The notes below the pieces were generated by a model. That model made no database searches. It worked only from the letters and a program-made list of their open reading frames with translations, and was not told the origin of the DNA. From contig SKHV01000250.1 of assembly GCA_007116765.1 (NCBI GenBank), positions 1 through 26,677 of the forward strand: a stretch of 26,677 bases of DNA, given 5' to 3'. This DNA comes from Prolixibacteraceae bacterium. Lineage in GTDB: Bacteria > Bacteroidota > Bacteroidia > Bacteroidales > Prolixibacteraceae. The first letter of the stretch is position 1, and every line of letters begins with the position of its first letter. Positions 16,973 to 25,181 of this stretch are shown piece after piece. The translations under genes and the position numbers were made by a program.

Positions 16973-19225
16973 ATGAAGTATATTTATTCATTGCTTTTTA
17001 TCTTTTTCATTTTTCATGTTTCAGGTAATGTGCGTGATACTCTTATTTTTCAAATGGAGCGCTCAATTGATGAGAATGATCCAACACTTCCGTTTATCGA
17101 TATCAGTTTTGACTTGAAAATAAGCGATATTTCAATTTGCAAGGATCCCGATAAGGTTTTTTATGTAACAGGAACAACGGCTAATAGCCAAGGAGTTCAG
17201 CAGGGAATTAAGATTTGGGCCTCGCGCAATTTGAAAGAATGGAACCTTGTAGGTCGAAATAATGGCTATGTGTGGACTTTTGAAGACGATGGCTCTGAGT
17301 GGCAAAAAGAGATTGCCGAAATAAACGGCGTAAAAAAACGTGCAATTGTGAATCCCGGCATATTCTATATGCATAATACTTTCTGGATTACTTATACCAA
17401 TACAAATTCTAATAAATCGGGTATTTTACGAAGCCGTAGTGGCCGGGCTGCCGGACCATACGACGAAGTAAAGGAAGACGGGTTTATGGTACAGGGCGCC
17501 AGGGCATCGCTTTTTATGGACACTGACAGCACCACTTATTTTATATGGGGAAATGGCATGGTACATCAAATGAAGGCTAATATGAGTGGTTTTGCTGATT
17601 CCCGGCCACGCACTCTTTCGGTTTCAGACCATGATCATCATCCGACAAGCAGGGTTTTTGTAAGTAAATTCAATAACTCTTATTATTTATCGATAAGCAA
17701 TAGCAGTCATACTTCGGGTAATATTCAGCCACGCGATACTTCAATGCCTGTGGCCGGAAGGCTCGATGGAGTTGTTCTGAAGTCCGATATTTTGTTTGGT
17801 AATTATTCCCGGCAGTTGCTTATACCCCATGGTGGTAATGGTTTTCTTTTTGAAGATTTTGAAAATAAAAAATGGTTTGTTTTTGCAGGATCAGGAAAAG
17901 GAAATCCACTAGGCGGAGCACAGGCTTTTGTGCCTGTTTCGCAAGCTGAAAGTGGAGCTTTAAAAATGGAATACAAATATCCATTTTTCCCCTCCAATGA
18001 GCAGCCGGTAGTATATGTATCGAGGTCGGGAAATAATTCAAGCGGCAACACATGGGGAAATGCCTACACTTCGTTGCAGCGGGCTGTTGATAATGCACCA
18101 AGGGGAGCACAAATATGGATTGCTTCGGGGATTTACGAAGGGCCGGTTGACATAACCCTGCACGAAGGCCTATACCTTATGGGAGGTTTCAAGGGTGACG
18201 AAACGGAATTATGGCAACGCAATGTGCAGGCTAATCGGACTATAATTCATGGCTTTAACCGTGTGCGAAATTTAGTGATAATAAGGTCGAGCAGTTATGT
18301 AAGGCTTGACGGGTTAATAATACGAGCCGGTAATGCCGAGGGGGGTACAAATTTTCAACAGTACGGAGGTGGTCTCCATTTGCTGGGCGGAGGGCAAACC
18401 ATTCGAATTGTGAATTGCACCTTCGAAAATAATGTGTCGAATCTCGACGGTGGCGCTTTATATGCTTCGATTGGAGCTTCACCCTTGCTTATAAACTGCA
18501 TTTTCAGAGACAATATATCAAGAAACAATGGTGGGGCAGTTGCTGTGTATTGTAATGGAATTAATGGCTACAATACACGTATTTATAACACGATTTTCGA
18601 TAATAACTTAGCAGGAAGCAATGGAGGGGCAGTTTACTTCAGCAGCGGCACTTATAACCAAGGTTTATTGTATATGATGAATTGTTTACTTTTTCGTAAT
18701 ACTACTTTGGGTACAAATGGAACAATTTCGCTTGATGGAAGTCCCGATTTTGTTTTGGCTAATTCAACACTTAGTTTCAATATCGGTAATGCTTATGGTT
18801 CTTCAGCTGTAAATGTTGGCAAAGTACCGGGTAAGTCGCGCATTGTAAATTCATTGTTTTATGGTAATCAAGGTGCAAGTTTGTTTGGAATAGAGGGTCA
18901 AGCCGAAACGGTTTTGGGAACAAGTCAGTATCGGAATATCTGGGTTCAGTTTATTAACTGCCTTTTTAATCAGAACCAAACCGGTAATTTAGTACAGCGA
19001 AATTTCGATCGAAAAGAGTGGCCAAGTGTTTCTGTCTTAAATCAGTCGGTATTGGGTGTAAACTGTATTGAAAATAGTCCCTCTTTTGTGAATATTGAGG
19101 AACATGATTATCGGCTTAATTCAGGCTCAGTTGCCCGCAATAGGGGAAGTAATCTTTATTATTTTGAATATACTTTAGATGGCCGAAAACGAACACGCCA
19201 GAATATCAATATAGGGTGTTACTGA
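16973..19225 (+). CDS. Secreted GH43-like propeller fused to a parallel beta-helix
   Basis: A 750-residue protein with a signal peptide (about 1-18). Residues about 45-325 resemble a GH43-type five-bladed propeller: FYVTGTT, ASRNLKEWNLVG, NTFWITYT, ASLFMDTDSTTYFIWGNG, NNSYYLSISNS and LIPHGGNGFLFEDFENKKW fall in the expected order. Several positions that are catalytic in the family look replaced (see findings). From about 346 (VVYVSRSGNNSSGNTWGNAY) to the end it is a right-handed parallel beta-helix, with repeats of the polymorphic-outer-membrane-protein kind ending in GGA at about 493, 520 and 551, and a usual closing segment near PSFVNIEEHDYRLNSGSVARN. No type IX secretion C-terminal domain is seen. 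It may bind or act on polysaccharide outside the cell; this is inferred. Its last 7 bases overlap atpG. Confidence 0.8.
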   Translation: MKYIYSLLFIFFIFHVSGNVRDTLIFQMERSIDENDPTLPFIDISFDLKISDISICKDPDKVFYVTGTTANSQGVQQGIKIWASRNLKEWNLVGRNNGYVWTFEDDGSEWQKEIAEINGVKKRAIVNPGIFYMHNTFWITYTNTNSNKSGILRSRSGRAAGPYDEVKEDGFMVQGARASLFMDTDSTTYFIWGNGMVHQMKANMSGFADSRPRTLSVSDHDHHPTSRVFVSKFNNSYYLSISNSSHTSGNIQPRDTSMPVAGRLDGVVLKSDILFGNYSRQLLIPHGGNGFLFEDFENKKWFVFAGSGKGNPLGGAQAFVPVSQAESGALKMEYKYPFFPSNEQPVVYVSRSGNNSSGNTWGNAYTSLQRAVDNAPRGAQIWIASGIYEGPVDITLHEGLYLMGGFKGDETELWQRNVQANRTIIHGFNRVRNLVIIRSSSYVRLDGLIIRAGNAEGGTNFQQYGGGLHLLGGGQTIRIVNCTFENNVSNLDGGALYASIGASPLLINCIFRDNISRNNGGAVAVYCNGINGYNTRIYNTIFDNNLAGSNGGAVYFSSGTYNQGLLYMMNCLLFRNTTLGTNGTISLDGSPDFVLANSTLSFNIGNAYGSSAVNVGKVPGKSRIVNSLFYGNQGASLFGIEGQAETVLGTSQYRNIWVQFINCLFNQNQTGNLVQRNFDRKEWPSVSVLNQSVLGVNCIENSPSFVNIEEHDYRLNSGSVARNRGSNLYYFEYTLDGRKRTRQNINIGCY

Positions 19226-20109
19226 TTATGGCCGTTCAACGCTTCAGCTCCGGCCGATATTTCAATTATTTCGTTGGTAATTGCCGATTGACGTGCATTG
19301 TTGTAATTTTTCCGTAGCGTATCCATTAAAGAAGTGGCATTGTCGGTAGCTTGGTGCATGGCTGTCATTCGGGCTCCATGTTCCGAAGCGGTTGAGTCGA
19401 GCAAAATTCGATGAATCCTCATTTTAAGTGAACGTGGAATAATGTCGTTTAGAATCTCATCTTGCGATGGTTCAAAAATATAATAGGGGAGTGATAAGTT
19501 TTCTTCTTCCATTTCTGGTTTTTCTACAGGTAAATATTGCTCGGTGGTAAGCAGTTGAAGAGCAGCATTTTTAAAGCGGTTGTATACAATATCGATGCGG
19601 TGAAATTTTCTGCTTTTGAAAATGTTCATTAGTTTTTCTGCAAATTCGGATGAACGTTCATAGTCGCTATTATTTACTAAATCGTGTGCTTCTTCAAAAA
19701 TATCGAGTTTGCGCATTTTTAATTCTTTTTCAACATGCAAGCCAATTGGCAAAAACTCAACATTGCCTAGTTTTAGTAGCTTGTTATAATTATCGAGCGC
19801 ATGAATAATACTGAATTTTGTGATATTTGAATTGAATGGGCCACATAAACCACGGTTGGCTCCTAAAACTACAATTAGCACATTTTTAATCTCCTCTTCT
19901 TCTTTAAAGAAATCTGAATGCACTTCAATTTCCGAAAGGCTCAGGTTTTGAATTATCTTGTGCAGTTTTTCATCGTAAACTGCAAAGTTAACAATTGCAC
20001 TCTGAGCTTTTTTCAGTTTTGATGCCGAAACAAGTTTCATTGCATTAGTTACTTTACGGGTGTTTTTTACCGAAGCAATTCTGTTTCTTATTTCTTTGAG
20101 TTGAGCCAT
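19219..20109 (-). CDS. atpG: F1Fo ATP synthase gamma subunit
   Basis: A 296-residue F1 gamma subunit, the rotor shaft that couples Fo ring rotation to catalysis in the alpha/beta hexamer. The N-terminal helix MAQLKEIRNRIASVKNTRKV with TNAMKLVSASKLKKAQ and the C-terminal helix RQSAITNEIIEISAGAEAL are the two long helices of the central shaft; GANRGLCGPFNSNI lies in the globular middle. It is the last gene of the operon and its ATG shares one base with the atpA stop (TAATG), a sign of translational coupling. atpD and atpC do not follow; the convergent beta-helix gene overlaps its 3' end by 7 bp. Confidence 0.97.
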   Translation of the reverse strand: MAQLKEIRNRIASVKNTRKVTNAMKLVSASKLKKAQSAIVNFAVYDEKLHKIIQNLSLSEIEVHSDFFKEEEEIKNVLIVVLGANRGLCGPFNSNITKFSIIHALDNYNKLLKLGNVEFLPIGLHVEKELKMRKLDIFEEAHDLVNNSDYERSSEFAEKLMNIFKSRKFHRIDIVYNRFKNAALQLLTTEQYLPVEKPEMEEENLSLPYYIFEPSQDEILNDIIPRSLKMRIHRILLDSTASEHGARMTAMHQATDNATSLMDTLRKNYNNARQSAITNEIIEISAGAEALNGHNQ

Positions 20110-21692
20110 TATGCAATTTTGTACTTAAGGGAAACTTCTGATGCCACTTCTTTCAATATATCGCTTATATGTTCGTTAAATATTCCGTCTCTTATTTCAG
20201 TAAGAATGTTTTTTTTATAAAGTTCAAGATATTCAATATACTCGGTTTCAAAAGTGCTAATTTTGTTGAGAGGTATTTCGTGTAATAAGTCTTCAACCCC
20301 CAAATAGATGATGGCAATTTGATGCTCAATTTTCATTGGACTGTATTGCTTTTGTTTTAGTATTTCAACATTACGGGCTCCTTTATTAAGAATTCCTTTT
20401 GTGGCAATGTCGAGGTCGGCACCAAATTTTGAGAAAGCTTCGAGCTCGCGGTATTGAGCCTGATCAATTTTGAGTGTGCCGGCTACTTTTTTCATTGATT
20501 TTATTTGAGCATTTGCACCTACCCTCGAAACTGAAATACCCACGTTAATTGCAGGCCGTGTTCCGGCATTAAACAGGTTCGATTCGAGGAATATTTGCCC
20601 GTCGGTTATCGAAATTACGTTGGTGGGGATGTATGCTGAAACATCGCCGGCCTGAGTCTCAATTACGGGTAATGCAGTTAACGAACCTCCACCTTTTACA
20701 ATACTATTTATTGAGGGAGGAATATCGTTCATTTTACGAGCTATTTCGTCGGAGTCGGTTATTCGGGCAGCGCGTTCGAGCAGCCTTGAGTGTAGGTAAA
20801 ACACGTCGCCGGGAAAAGCTTCGCGACCTGGAGGGCGGTGAAGTAACAGTGAAACTTCGCGGTACGATACAGCCTGTTTCGATAAATCGTCGAAAATGAT
20901 TAAGGCATGGCGACCAGTATCTCTGAAAAACTCTCCTATGGCAGCTCCGGCGTAGGGTGCATAAAATTGAAGAGCAGCAGGATCCGATGCGGTGGCCGAT
21001 ACAATGATTGAATATTTTAATGCTCCATGCTTTTCGAGCGTGTGAGCAATTGAAGCGATGGTTGAACCTTTTTGACCAATACCCACATAAATGCAATATA
21101 CCGGTTTCTCTTTTTCGTAGTTTTCTTTTTGATTAATTATGGTGTCGATAGCAATAGCAGTTTTTCCGGTTTGACGGTCGCCAATTATAAGTTCCCGTTG
21201 ACCACGCCCGATAGGTATCATTGTATCAATAGCTTTGATTCCTGTTTCAAGCGATTCGGTTACAGGTTGCCTGTAAATAACTCCCGGTGCGCGGCGCTCC
21301 CAGGGCATTTCGTAGAGCTTTCCCGGAATAGGGCCGTTCCCATCAATGGCTTCTCCCAGCGTGTTTACCACTCTTCCCAACATTCCTTCGCCAACTTTTA
21401 TTGAGGCAATATGTTTAAGGCGCTTTACGGTTGAACCCTCTCGTAGATGATCAGACGTACCAAGTAGTACAGCTCCAACATTGTCTTCCTCAAGATTCAT
21501 AACTACCCCTGTAGTTCCGTTTTCGAATTCAATCATTTCATTCGATTCCACATTATTGAGACCGTAAATACGGGCAATACCGTCGCCTACCTGTAGCACA
21601 GTTCCAACTTCTTCCATTTTTACTTCTGACGAAAATCCGGAAAGCTGTTGTTTCAATATGGATGTAATTTCTGTGGGACGAATACTGGTCAT
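20109..21692 (-). CDS. atpA: F1Fo ATP synthase alpha subunit
   Basis: A 527-residue alpha subunit of F1, with the nucleotide-binding P-loop GDRQTGKT at 171-178, which binds non-catalytic ATP. The N-terminal beta-barrel (about 25-95; VLQVGDGIARIYGLNNVESNE), FDDLSKQAVSYREVSLL and the arginine-finger region SISVSRVGANAQ are all recognisable and mark it as alpha, not beta. Length is standard. It lies 7 bp after atpH and overlaps atpG by one base. The catalytic beta subunit gene is not in the window, so the complex needs a second locus. Confidence 0.98.
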   Translation of the reverse strand: MTSIRPTEITSILKQQLSGFSSEVKMEEVGTVLQVGDGIARIYGLNNVESNEMIEFENGTTGVVMNLEEDNVGAVLLGTSDHLREGSTVKRLKHIASIKVGEGMLGRVVNTLGEAIDGNGPIPGKLYEMPWERRAPGVIYRQPVTESLETGIKAIDTMIPIGRGQRELIIGDRQTGKTAIAIDTIINQKENYEKEKPVYCIYVGIGQKGSTIASIAHTLEKHGALKYSIIVSATASDPAALQFYAPYAGAAIGEFFRDTGRHALIIFDDLSKQAVSYREVSLLLHRPPGREAFPGDVFYLHSRLLERAARITDSDEIARKMNDIPPSINSIVKGGGSLTALPVIETQAGDVSAYIPTNVISITDGQIFLESNLFNAGTRPAINVGISVSRVGANAQIKSMKKVAGTLKIDQAQYRELEAFSKFGADLDIATKGILNKGARNVEILKQKQYSPMKIEHQIAIIYLGVEDLLHEIPLNKISTFETEYIEYLELYKKNILTEIRDGIFNEHISDILKEVASEVSLKYKIA

Positions 21693-21699
21693 TTTTTTA

Positions 21700-22233
21700 T
21701 TAATAAAGTTGTTTTGTTAATTCTTTAAGGCTTGTAGCAATACTTGCATCATATTGTAATCCGTTTATTCTAAGTACAAATCCTCCAATTAATGCAGGAT
21801 TTGTTTCGGTAATAAATTCAATTTCAGATTGTGTTTGTTCTTCAAATTTTTTGCAAATTAGATCAATTATTTTTATATCAAGTTCAATTGCACTAGTTAG
21901 TTTTGCATTAACAATTCCTTTTTTCTTAATAATCATTTCAATTGCGTTGCGACAAATATCCTTTAGATGTTCTTCGCGTTTGTTGTGAAAAATAAGTTTT
22001 AATAAGTCGATAGTAAGCGGGTTGAATTCTTTTGAAAAAAGGGCTTCAATTTTTTCTGTTTTCTCAATAATATTATGCCGCTGGTCTTGCATGTATTTGC
22101 AGAAATCGGCATATTCCGAAAGTGCAGCATACAAAAGGCGTATGTCGTGTTCAGCCTGGTCGATTAAATTCAAATCAATAGCCATACTTACATAGGCTTT
22201 TGCATATCGTGTATTTATACTGCTTCGGTTCAT
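21700..22233 (-). CDS. atpH: F1Fo ATP synthase delta subunit
   Basis: A 177-residue OSCP/delta subunit, which joins the peripheral stalk to the top of F1. The N-terminal RYAKAYVSMAIDLNLI is the usual start of the alpha-helical bundle, and the C-terminal NPALIGGFVLRINGLQYDAS is the most conserved stretch of the family. Length is normal. It is placed between atpF (6 bp gap) and atpA (7 bp gap), the standard order. Confidence 0.95.
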   Translation of the reverse strand: MNRSSINTRYAKAYVSMAIDLNLIDQAEHDIRLLYAALSEYADFCKYMQDQRHNIIEKTEKIEALFSKEFNPLTIDLLKLIFHNKREEHLKDICRNAIEMIIKKKGIVNAKLTSAIELDIKIIDLICKKFEEQTQSEIEFITETNPALIGGFVLRINGLQYDASIATSLKELTKQLY

Positions 22234-22239
22234 TTTGTG

Positions 22240-22731
22240 TTAGTTTAAATCAACTTTTTCGACAAGTTTTTTTACTAAATCCATTTGCTTTACTCTATCG
22301 TCCATTTCGGTGTAAATTAATTTGCTTGCAATGTCGATAGAGAGTAAGGCAATTTGACTTCTGACCTCAAGTATGGCTTTTTCACGTTCGCTTTTTATTT
22401 GAGCAGAAGCATCGCTTATTAATTTTTGTGTTTCTTGTGTTGCTCGTTTCTTGGCTTCTTGAATTATTAGTTCGCGCTGTTCACTGGCCTCTTTAATAAT
22501 ACGTTCTTTTTCGAGTTGTGTTTGTGTTACAATTCTTTTTTGCTCGTTTCTCAGAAATTCTATTTTAGTTTCAGCTTCACTTGCTGATTCCAGAGCAGTT
22601 GAAATTGCTTTTTCGCGCTCGTTAAGTATACTTATTAAAGGTTTCCATGCGTATTTTGCCAACACAAAAATTGTAATGCCAAATATTATTGACATCCAAA
22701 AAATGGTACCTACATCGGGTATGAGAAACAT
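22240..22731 (-). CDS. atpF: F1Fo ATP synthase b subunit
   Basis: A 163-residue b subunit forming the peripheral stalk. One membrane segment (about 8-26; IFWMSIIFGITIFVLAKYAW) is followed by KPLISILNEREKAI and a long charged coil (about 35-163) rich in Glu, Lys and Ala that dimerises and reaches the delta subunit. Only one b gene is present, so the stalk is a homodimer. It starts 67 bp after the atpE stop; this gap holds a stem-loop (22756-22792). Confidence 0.95.
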   Translation of the reverse strand: MFLIPDVGTIFWMSIIFGITIFVLAKYAWKPLISILNEREKAISTALESASEAETKIEFLRNEQKRIVTQTQLEKERIIKEASEQRELIIQEAKKRATQETQKLISDASAQIKSEREKAILEVRSQIALLSIDIASKLIYTEMDDRVKQMDLVKKLVEKVDLN

Positions 22732-22755
22732 AATGCAATGATTTTAAATTTTAAG

Positions 22756-22792
22756 AGTGCTGTTGCATGGCAATCCCATTTACAACAGCACT
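22756..22792 (-). promoter_or_regulatory. Stem-loop between atpE and atpF
   Basis: AGTGCTGTTG (22756-22765) pairs perfectly with CAACAGCACT (22783-22792). Inside, ATGG (22767-22770) can pair with CCAT (22776-22779), lengthening the structure. It begins 6 bases after the atpE stop in the direction of transcription. On the minus strand the stem is followed by CTTAAAATTT, a weak T-run, so it may partly terminate or shield the 3' end of an atpE message. The six T residues are on the + strand side. Confidence 0.6.
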
Positions 22793-22798
22793 TTTTTG

Positions 22799-23044
22799 TT
22801 ACAATACTGCTAAAAGTACACAAACAATAACAGCTAAAAAGGCAACGCCTTCAATAAATGCCGACGATACAATCAAATTTGATCGAATATCGGCACCTGC
22901 TTCGGGTTGACGGGCAACTGCTTCCATTGCTGCTTGCCCAATTTTTGAGATACCATAGGCTGCTGCAAAAGTACAAAGAGCCGCTGCAAAACCTGCTGTC
23001 ATTTTTGTTAAAGCTACCTCGGTAATCACTGAGAGTGTTGTCAT
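22799..23044 (-). CDS. atpE: F1Fo ATP synthase c subunit
   Basis: An 81-residue two-helix proteolipid that forms the rotor ring. The polar loop ARQPEA (44-49) contacts gamma/epsilon, and Glu65 in AFIEGVAFL is the ion-binding carboxylate of helix 2. Compared with Na+-type rings, the helix-1 Gln is replaced (Ile at the aligned position) and the residue after the Glu is Gly instead of Ser, so proton coupling is expected. The ring needs many copies per complex; the stem-loop after this gene could help set that ratio. The gap to atpB is 18 bp. Confidence 0.96.
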   Translation of the reverse strand: MTTLSVITEVALTKMTAGFAAALCTFAAAYGISKIGQAAMEAVARQPEAGADIRSNLIVSSAFIEGVAFLAVIVCVLLAVL

Positions 23045-23062
23045 AATGATATATTTAAAGGT

Positions 23063-24118
23063 TTAATGTCCGTCGTCGGTTGCAAATCCAATGTACAAAG
23101 CTGACAACAGAGTGAATATATATGTTTGAATGAATGAAACTAAAATATCAAGAAAAACAATAAAAAGAGAAAACACTACTGCAAACACTGATGCTGCACC
23201 ACCTGCTATTGCTCCCACTGTATGGTTCATTAGAAATATAAGGGCAACAAGTGAGGTTATAATCATATGTCCGGCCAGCATGTTTGCAAAAAGTCGAATC
23301 ATTAGTATGGTAGGCTTAATTATTACCCCCATTATTTCTACAATTTGCATAAGCGGAGCCACAGGCGTTTTCATAAATATGGGAACATCGGGGTTAAATA
23401 TATGCCTCCAATATCTCTTGTTGCCGTGTATCATTGTGGTGAGCAAAGTAAATGATGCCAATACTAGAGTAATTGCAATATTGCTTGTCACATTAAACCC
23501 CAGTGGTAATATTAGACCCATTAGGTTTGCCAGAAAAATAAAAGTGAAAAGAGAGGTTAGGAAAGGCAAGAAACGTTCGTACTTATCGCCTATGTATACT
23601 TTAGCAATGTTCTCACGTATGAAAACGATAAAGGTTTCCAACACAGTATGCGTGCCTTTTGGTGTTTTCCCCCGGTTTTGTGCTGCTTTCCGAGCCGTTC
23701 TTACACTTACGAAAATAAGAATGAAAGCTACAATTATTGTATTGGCTACCGATTTTGTTAATGATATGTCAAGAGGTAAAAAGGCATTCCCGTCGCTTAA
23801 TGTTTCTACAATTTTCCCATCGTGCGGTCCGCCTTTGTCAATGTAAAAATTGAATTGTGCTGGAGGATGATGAAATTTAGCTGAAGAGAAAATATGAAAG
23901 CCGCTGTGCTTGCTATAGAGGATAACGGGTAGTGGTATGGAAAAGTGTTTGTCGCCCATAGTAAAAAAGTGCCATTCATGAGAGTCACCAATATGGTCGA
24001 ATAAAAATTCAACCGTATTGAACTCTTTTGAAAGGCTATCTGTTTCACTTGCTCTGGTAATGAGCGGTATAGTGAATAAAAATAGCAAAGTTAAGATAAC
24101 AGTAAGTAATCCCTTCAT
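23063..24118 (-). CDS. atpB: F1Fo ATP synthase a subunit with secreted N-terminal extension
   Basis: ATG at 24118 is preferred to the in-frame GTG at 24136 because it begins directly on a signal peptide (about 1-23, ending ITRAS). The 351-residue protein is longer than the roughly 270 residues of E. coli AtpB. The extra part (about 24-120) is a hydrophilic, His- and Phe-rich segment (HEWHFFTMGDKHFS, GFHIFSSAKFHH) expected outside the membrane, as in other Bacteroidota. The membrane core follows, with the essential Arg275 in LMIRLFANMLAGH, which faces the c-ring glutamate, and a last helix IQTYIFTLLSALYIGFA. It is followed by atpE 18 bp on and preceded by the AtpI-like gene. Confidence 0.96.
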   Translation of the reverse strand: MKGLLTVILTLLFLFTIPLITRASETDSLSKEFNTVEFLFDHIGDSHEWHFFTMGDKHFSIPLPVILYSKHSGFHIFSSAKFHHPPAQFNFYIDKGGPHDGKIVETLSDGNAFLPLDISLTKSVANTIIVAFILIFVSVRTARKAAQNRGKTPKGTHTVLETFIVFIRENIAKVYIGDKYERFLPFLTSLFTFIFLANLMGLILPLGFNVTSNIAITLVLASFTLLTTMIHGNKRYWRHIFNPDVPIFMKTPVAPLMQIVEIMGVIIKPTILMIRLFANMLAGHMIITSLVALIFLMNHTVGAIAGGAASVFAVVFSLFIVFLDILVSFIQTYIFTLLSALYIGFATDDGH

Positions 24119-24215
24119 ACAATAATGCTTAACCACACAGGTAAATATAGTGATTTTATTTATATAAAAATATTCGCAAAAAAATTAAAAACAGAAAGCT
24201 TTTGAGGAGAAATAC

Positions 24216-24605
24216 TTATGATTTAGTATTATTTATCAATTTCATTACCGAGCGTACCTCGTATACAGCATAGGCTACATAGAGTAGCAGATATATAATT
24301 AAAAAGTTTACAGCGTTTTTTTCGTCAATAATGATATAAATAACCCCAAAAACGATATAAATAAACATTTTTAAGAACGAAAGCATCATGAATTTGAAAC
24401 TAAATTTAGCGACATCGTTACGGGTTATACGTAACATGTAGTTGTGCAAAAGAAGTGTTGAGAGGTAATAAAACAACAGAACAAAAGGAAAGATTGTTAG
24501 AAATTTTATTCTAAAAACAGTTAGAAAAAGGAGTACCCCTACACTCAATATTATAAGAGTATAAACTGTAAGTCCTTTAAAAAACTTTTTAAAATTGTTG
24601 TCCAT
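24216..24605 (-). CDS. AtpI-like membrane protein of the ATP synthase operon
   Basis: A 129-residue protein with about four membrane segments (roughly 14-32, 37-55, 70-92, 97-115) and a short charged N-terminus. The sequence itself carries no strong motif, but size, topology and position directly before atpB match the AtpI / ATP synthase I proteins, which in other bacteria assist c-ring assembly or Mg2+ supply. A separate AtpZ-type gene, often found beside it, is absent: only 54 bp separate it from the bactofilin gene. Assignment rests mainly on context; it could be another small membrane protein. Confidence 0.65.
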   Translation of the reverse strand: MDNNFKKFFKGLTVYTLIILSVGVLLFLTVFRIKFLTIFPFVLLFYYLSTLLLHNYMLRITRNDVAKFSFKFMMLSFLKMFIYIVFGVIYIIIDEKNAVNFLIIYLLLYVAYAVYEVRSVMKLINNTKS

Positions 24606-24659
24606 AACCTTTCATTCTAATGATTGGTATTGGGGGACAATTGTATGAAGCAAACCGAA

Positions 24660-25022
24660 TTATTTTGACTTGGCTTCGGTTTTGTTGTTCATTTTACAAT
24701 TACCCGAGAATATTGCACCAGGTTCAATCATAAGTTTGCCTGTGGCTACTTCTCCTGTTAAAACCGATGATTCTTTCAATGTAAGTAATTCTTTTACATC
24801 AATTTTTCCGTCAATGGTGCCTTCTATTTCGGCTGAACGACAGGTAATTTCCCCATTTATTATTCCTTTGTGGCCAACAATAAGTCTTCCGGCAGTAACA
24901 AGTTTTCCCTGTATGTTTCCATCAACTCTAATGTCGGTTTCGGAATTAATTTCGCCCACAATTTTGGTTGATAATGCAATGAGGTTAACAGTGTTGGCTG
25001 TATTGTCTGCTTGTTTTGCCAT
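24660..25022 (-). CDS. Bactofilin-family cytoskeletal protein
   Basis: A 120-residue bactofilin (polymer-forming cytoskeletal domain, PF04519). Short hydrophilic ends flank a core (about 15-108) of regular beta-strand repeats rich in Gly, Val and Ile: IVGEINSETDIRVDGNIQGKL, GHKGIINGEITCRSAEIEG, LTLKESSVLTGEVATGKLMI. These fold into a triangular beta-helix that polymerises end to end at the membrane, often scaffolding cell-wall enzymes. It is the first gene after the promoter at 25064-25094 and is followed 54 bp on by the AtpI-like gene and atpB-G, so it is probably cotranscribed with the ATP synthase. Confidence 0.9.
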   Translation of the reverse strand: MAKQADNTANTVNLIALSTKIVGEINSETDIRVDGNIQGKLVTAGRLIVGHKGIINGEITCRSAEIEGTIDGKIDVKELLTLKESSVLTGEVATGKLMIEPGAIFSGNCKMNNKTEAKSK

Positions 25023-25063
25023 ATTTATTGTTTTTAGCTATTCTTATTTGCTTTACTGAAAAG

Positions 25064-25094
25064 CAAATGTAACAAAATCAATTCAACCACTCAA
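25064..25094 (-). promoter_or_regulatory. Promoter of the bactofilin-ATP synthase operon
   Basis: On the minus strand TTG (25094-25092) and TACATTTG (25071-25064) are 20 bp apart, a good fit to the Bacteroidota consensus. The transcript would start near 25057, about 35 bases before the bactofilin ATG. No other convincing promoter is seen before atpB. Confidence 0.55.
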
Positions 25095-25125
25095 CCCGAA
25101 AAATGAGTTTTGTTAGAATTAAGAG

Positions 25126-25154
25126 CAAAAAAAATCTCGCATAGGCGAGATTTT
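25126..25154 (-). terminator. Intrinsic terminator of yceD-rpmF
   Basis: On the minus strand AAAATCTCGC, loop CTAT, GCGAGATTTT, with the stem running into eight T residues. The stem is perfect over 10 bp and starts 27 bp after the rpmF stop. Confidence 0.88.
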
Positions 25155-25181
25155 AATTTCTTTTTGTATTTTTCAACTGTA

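Noticed and set aside
18450..18640. GGA-containing repeats in the beta-helix gene as a DNA repeat or CRISPR-like array
   Set aside because: The similarity is at protein level only, with different codons and uneven spacing; these are beta-helix coils.
22786..22798. T-run beside the atpE-atpF stem as a + strand terminator
   Set aside because: No + strand gene is present upstream in this region, so a terminator in that direction has no transcript to end.
23130..23846. A 238-codon + strand frame in the ATP synthase region
   Set aside because: It is wholly antisense to atpB, whose membrane motifs and essential Arg are intact.
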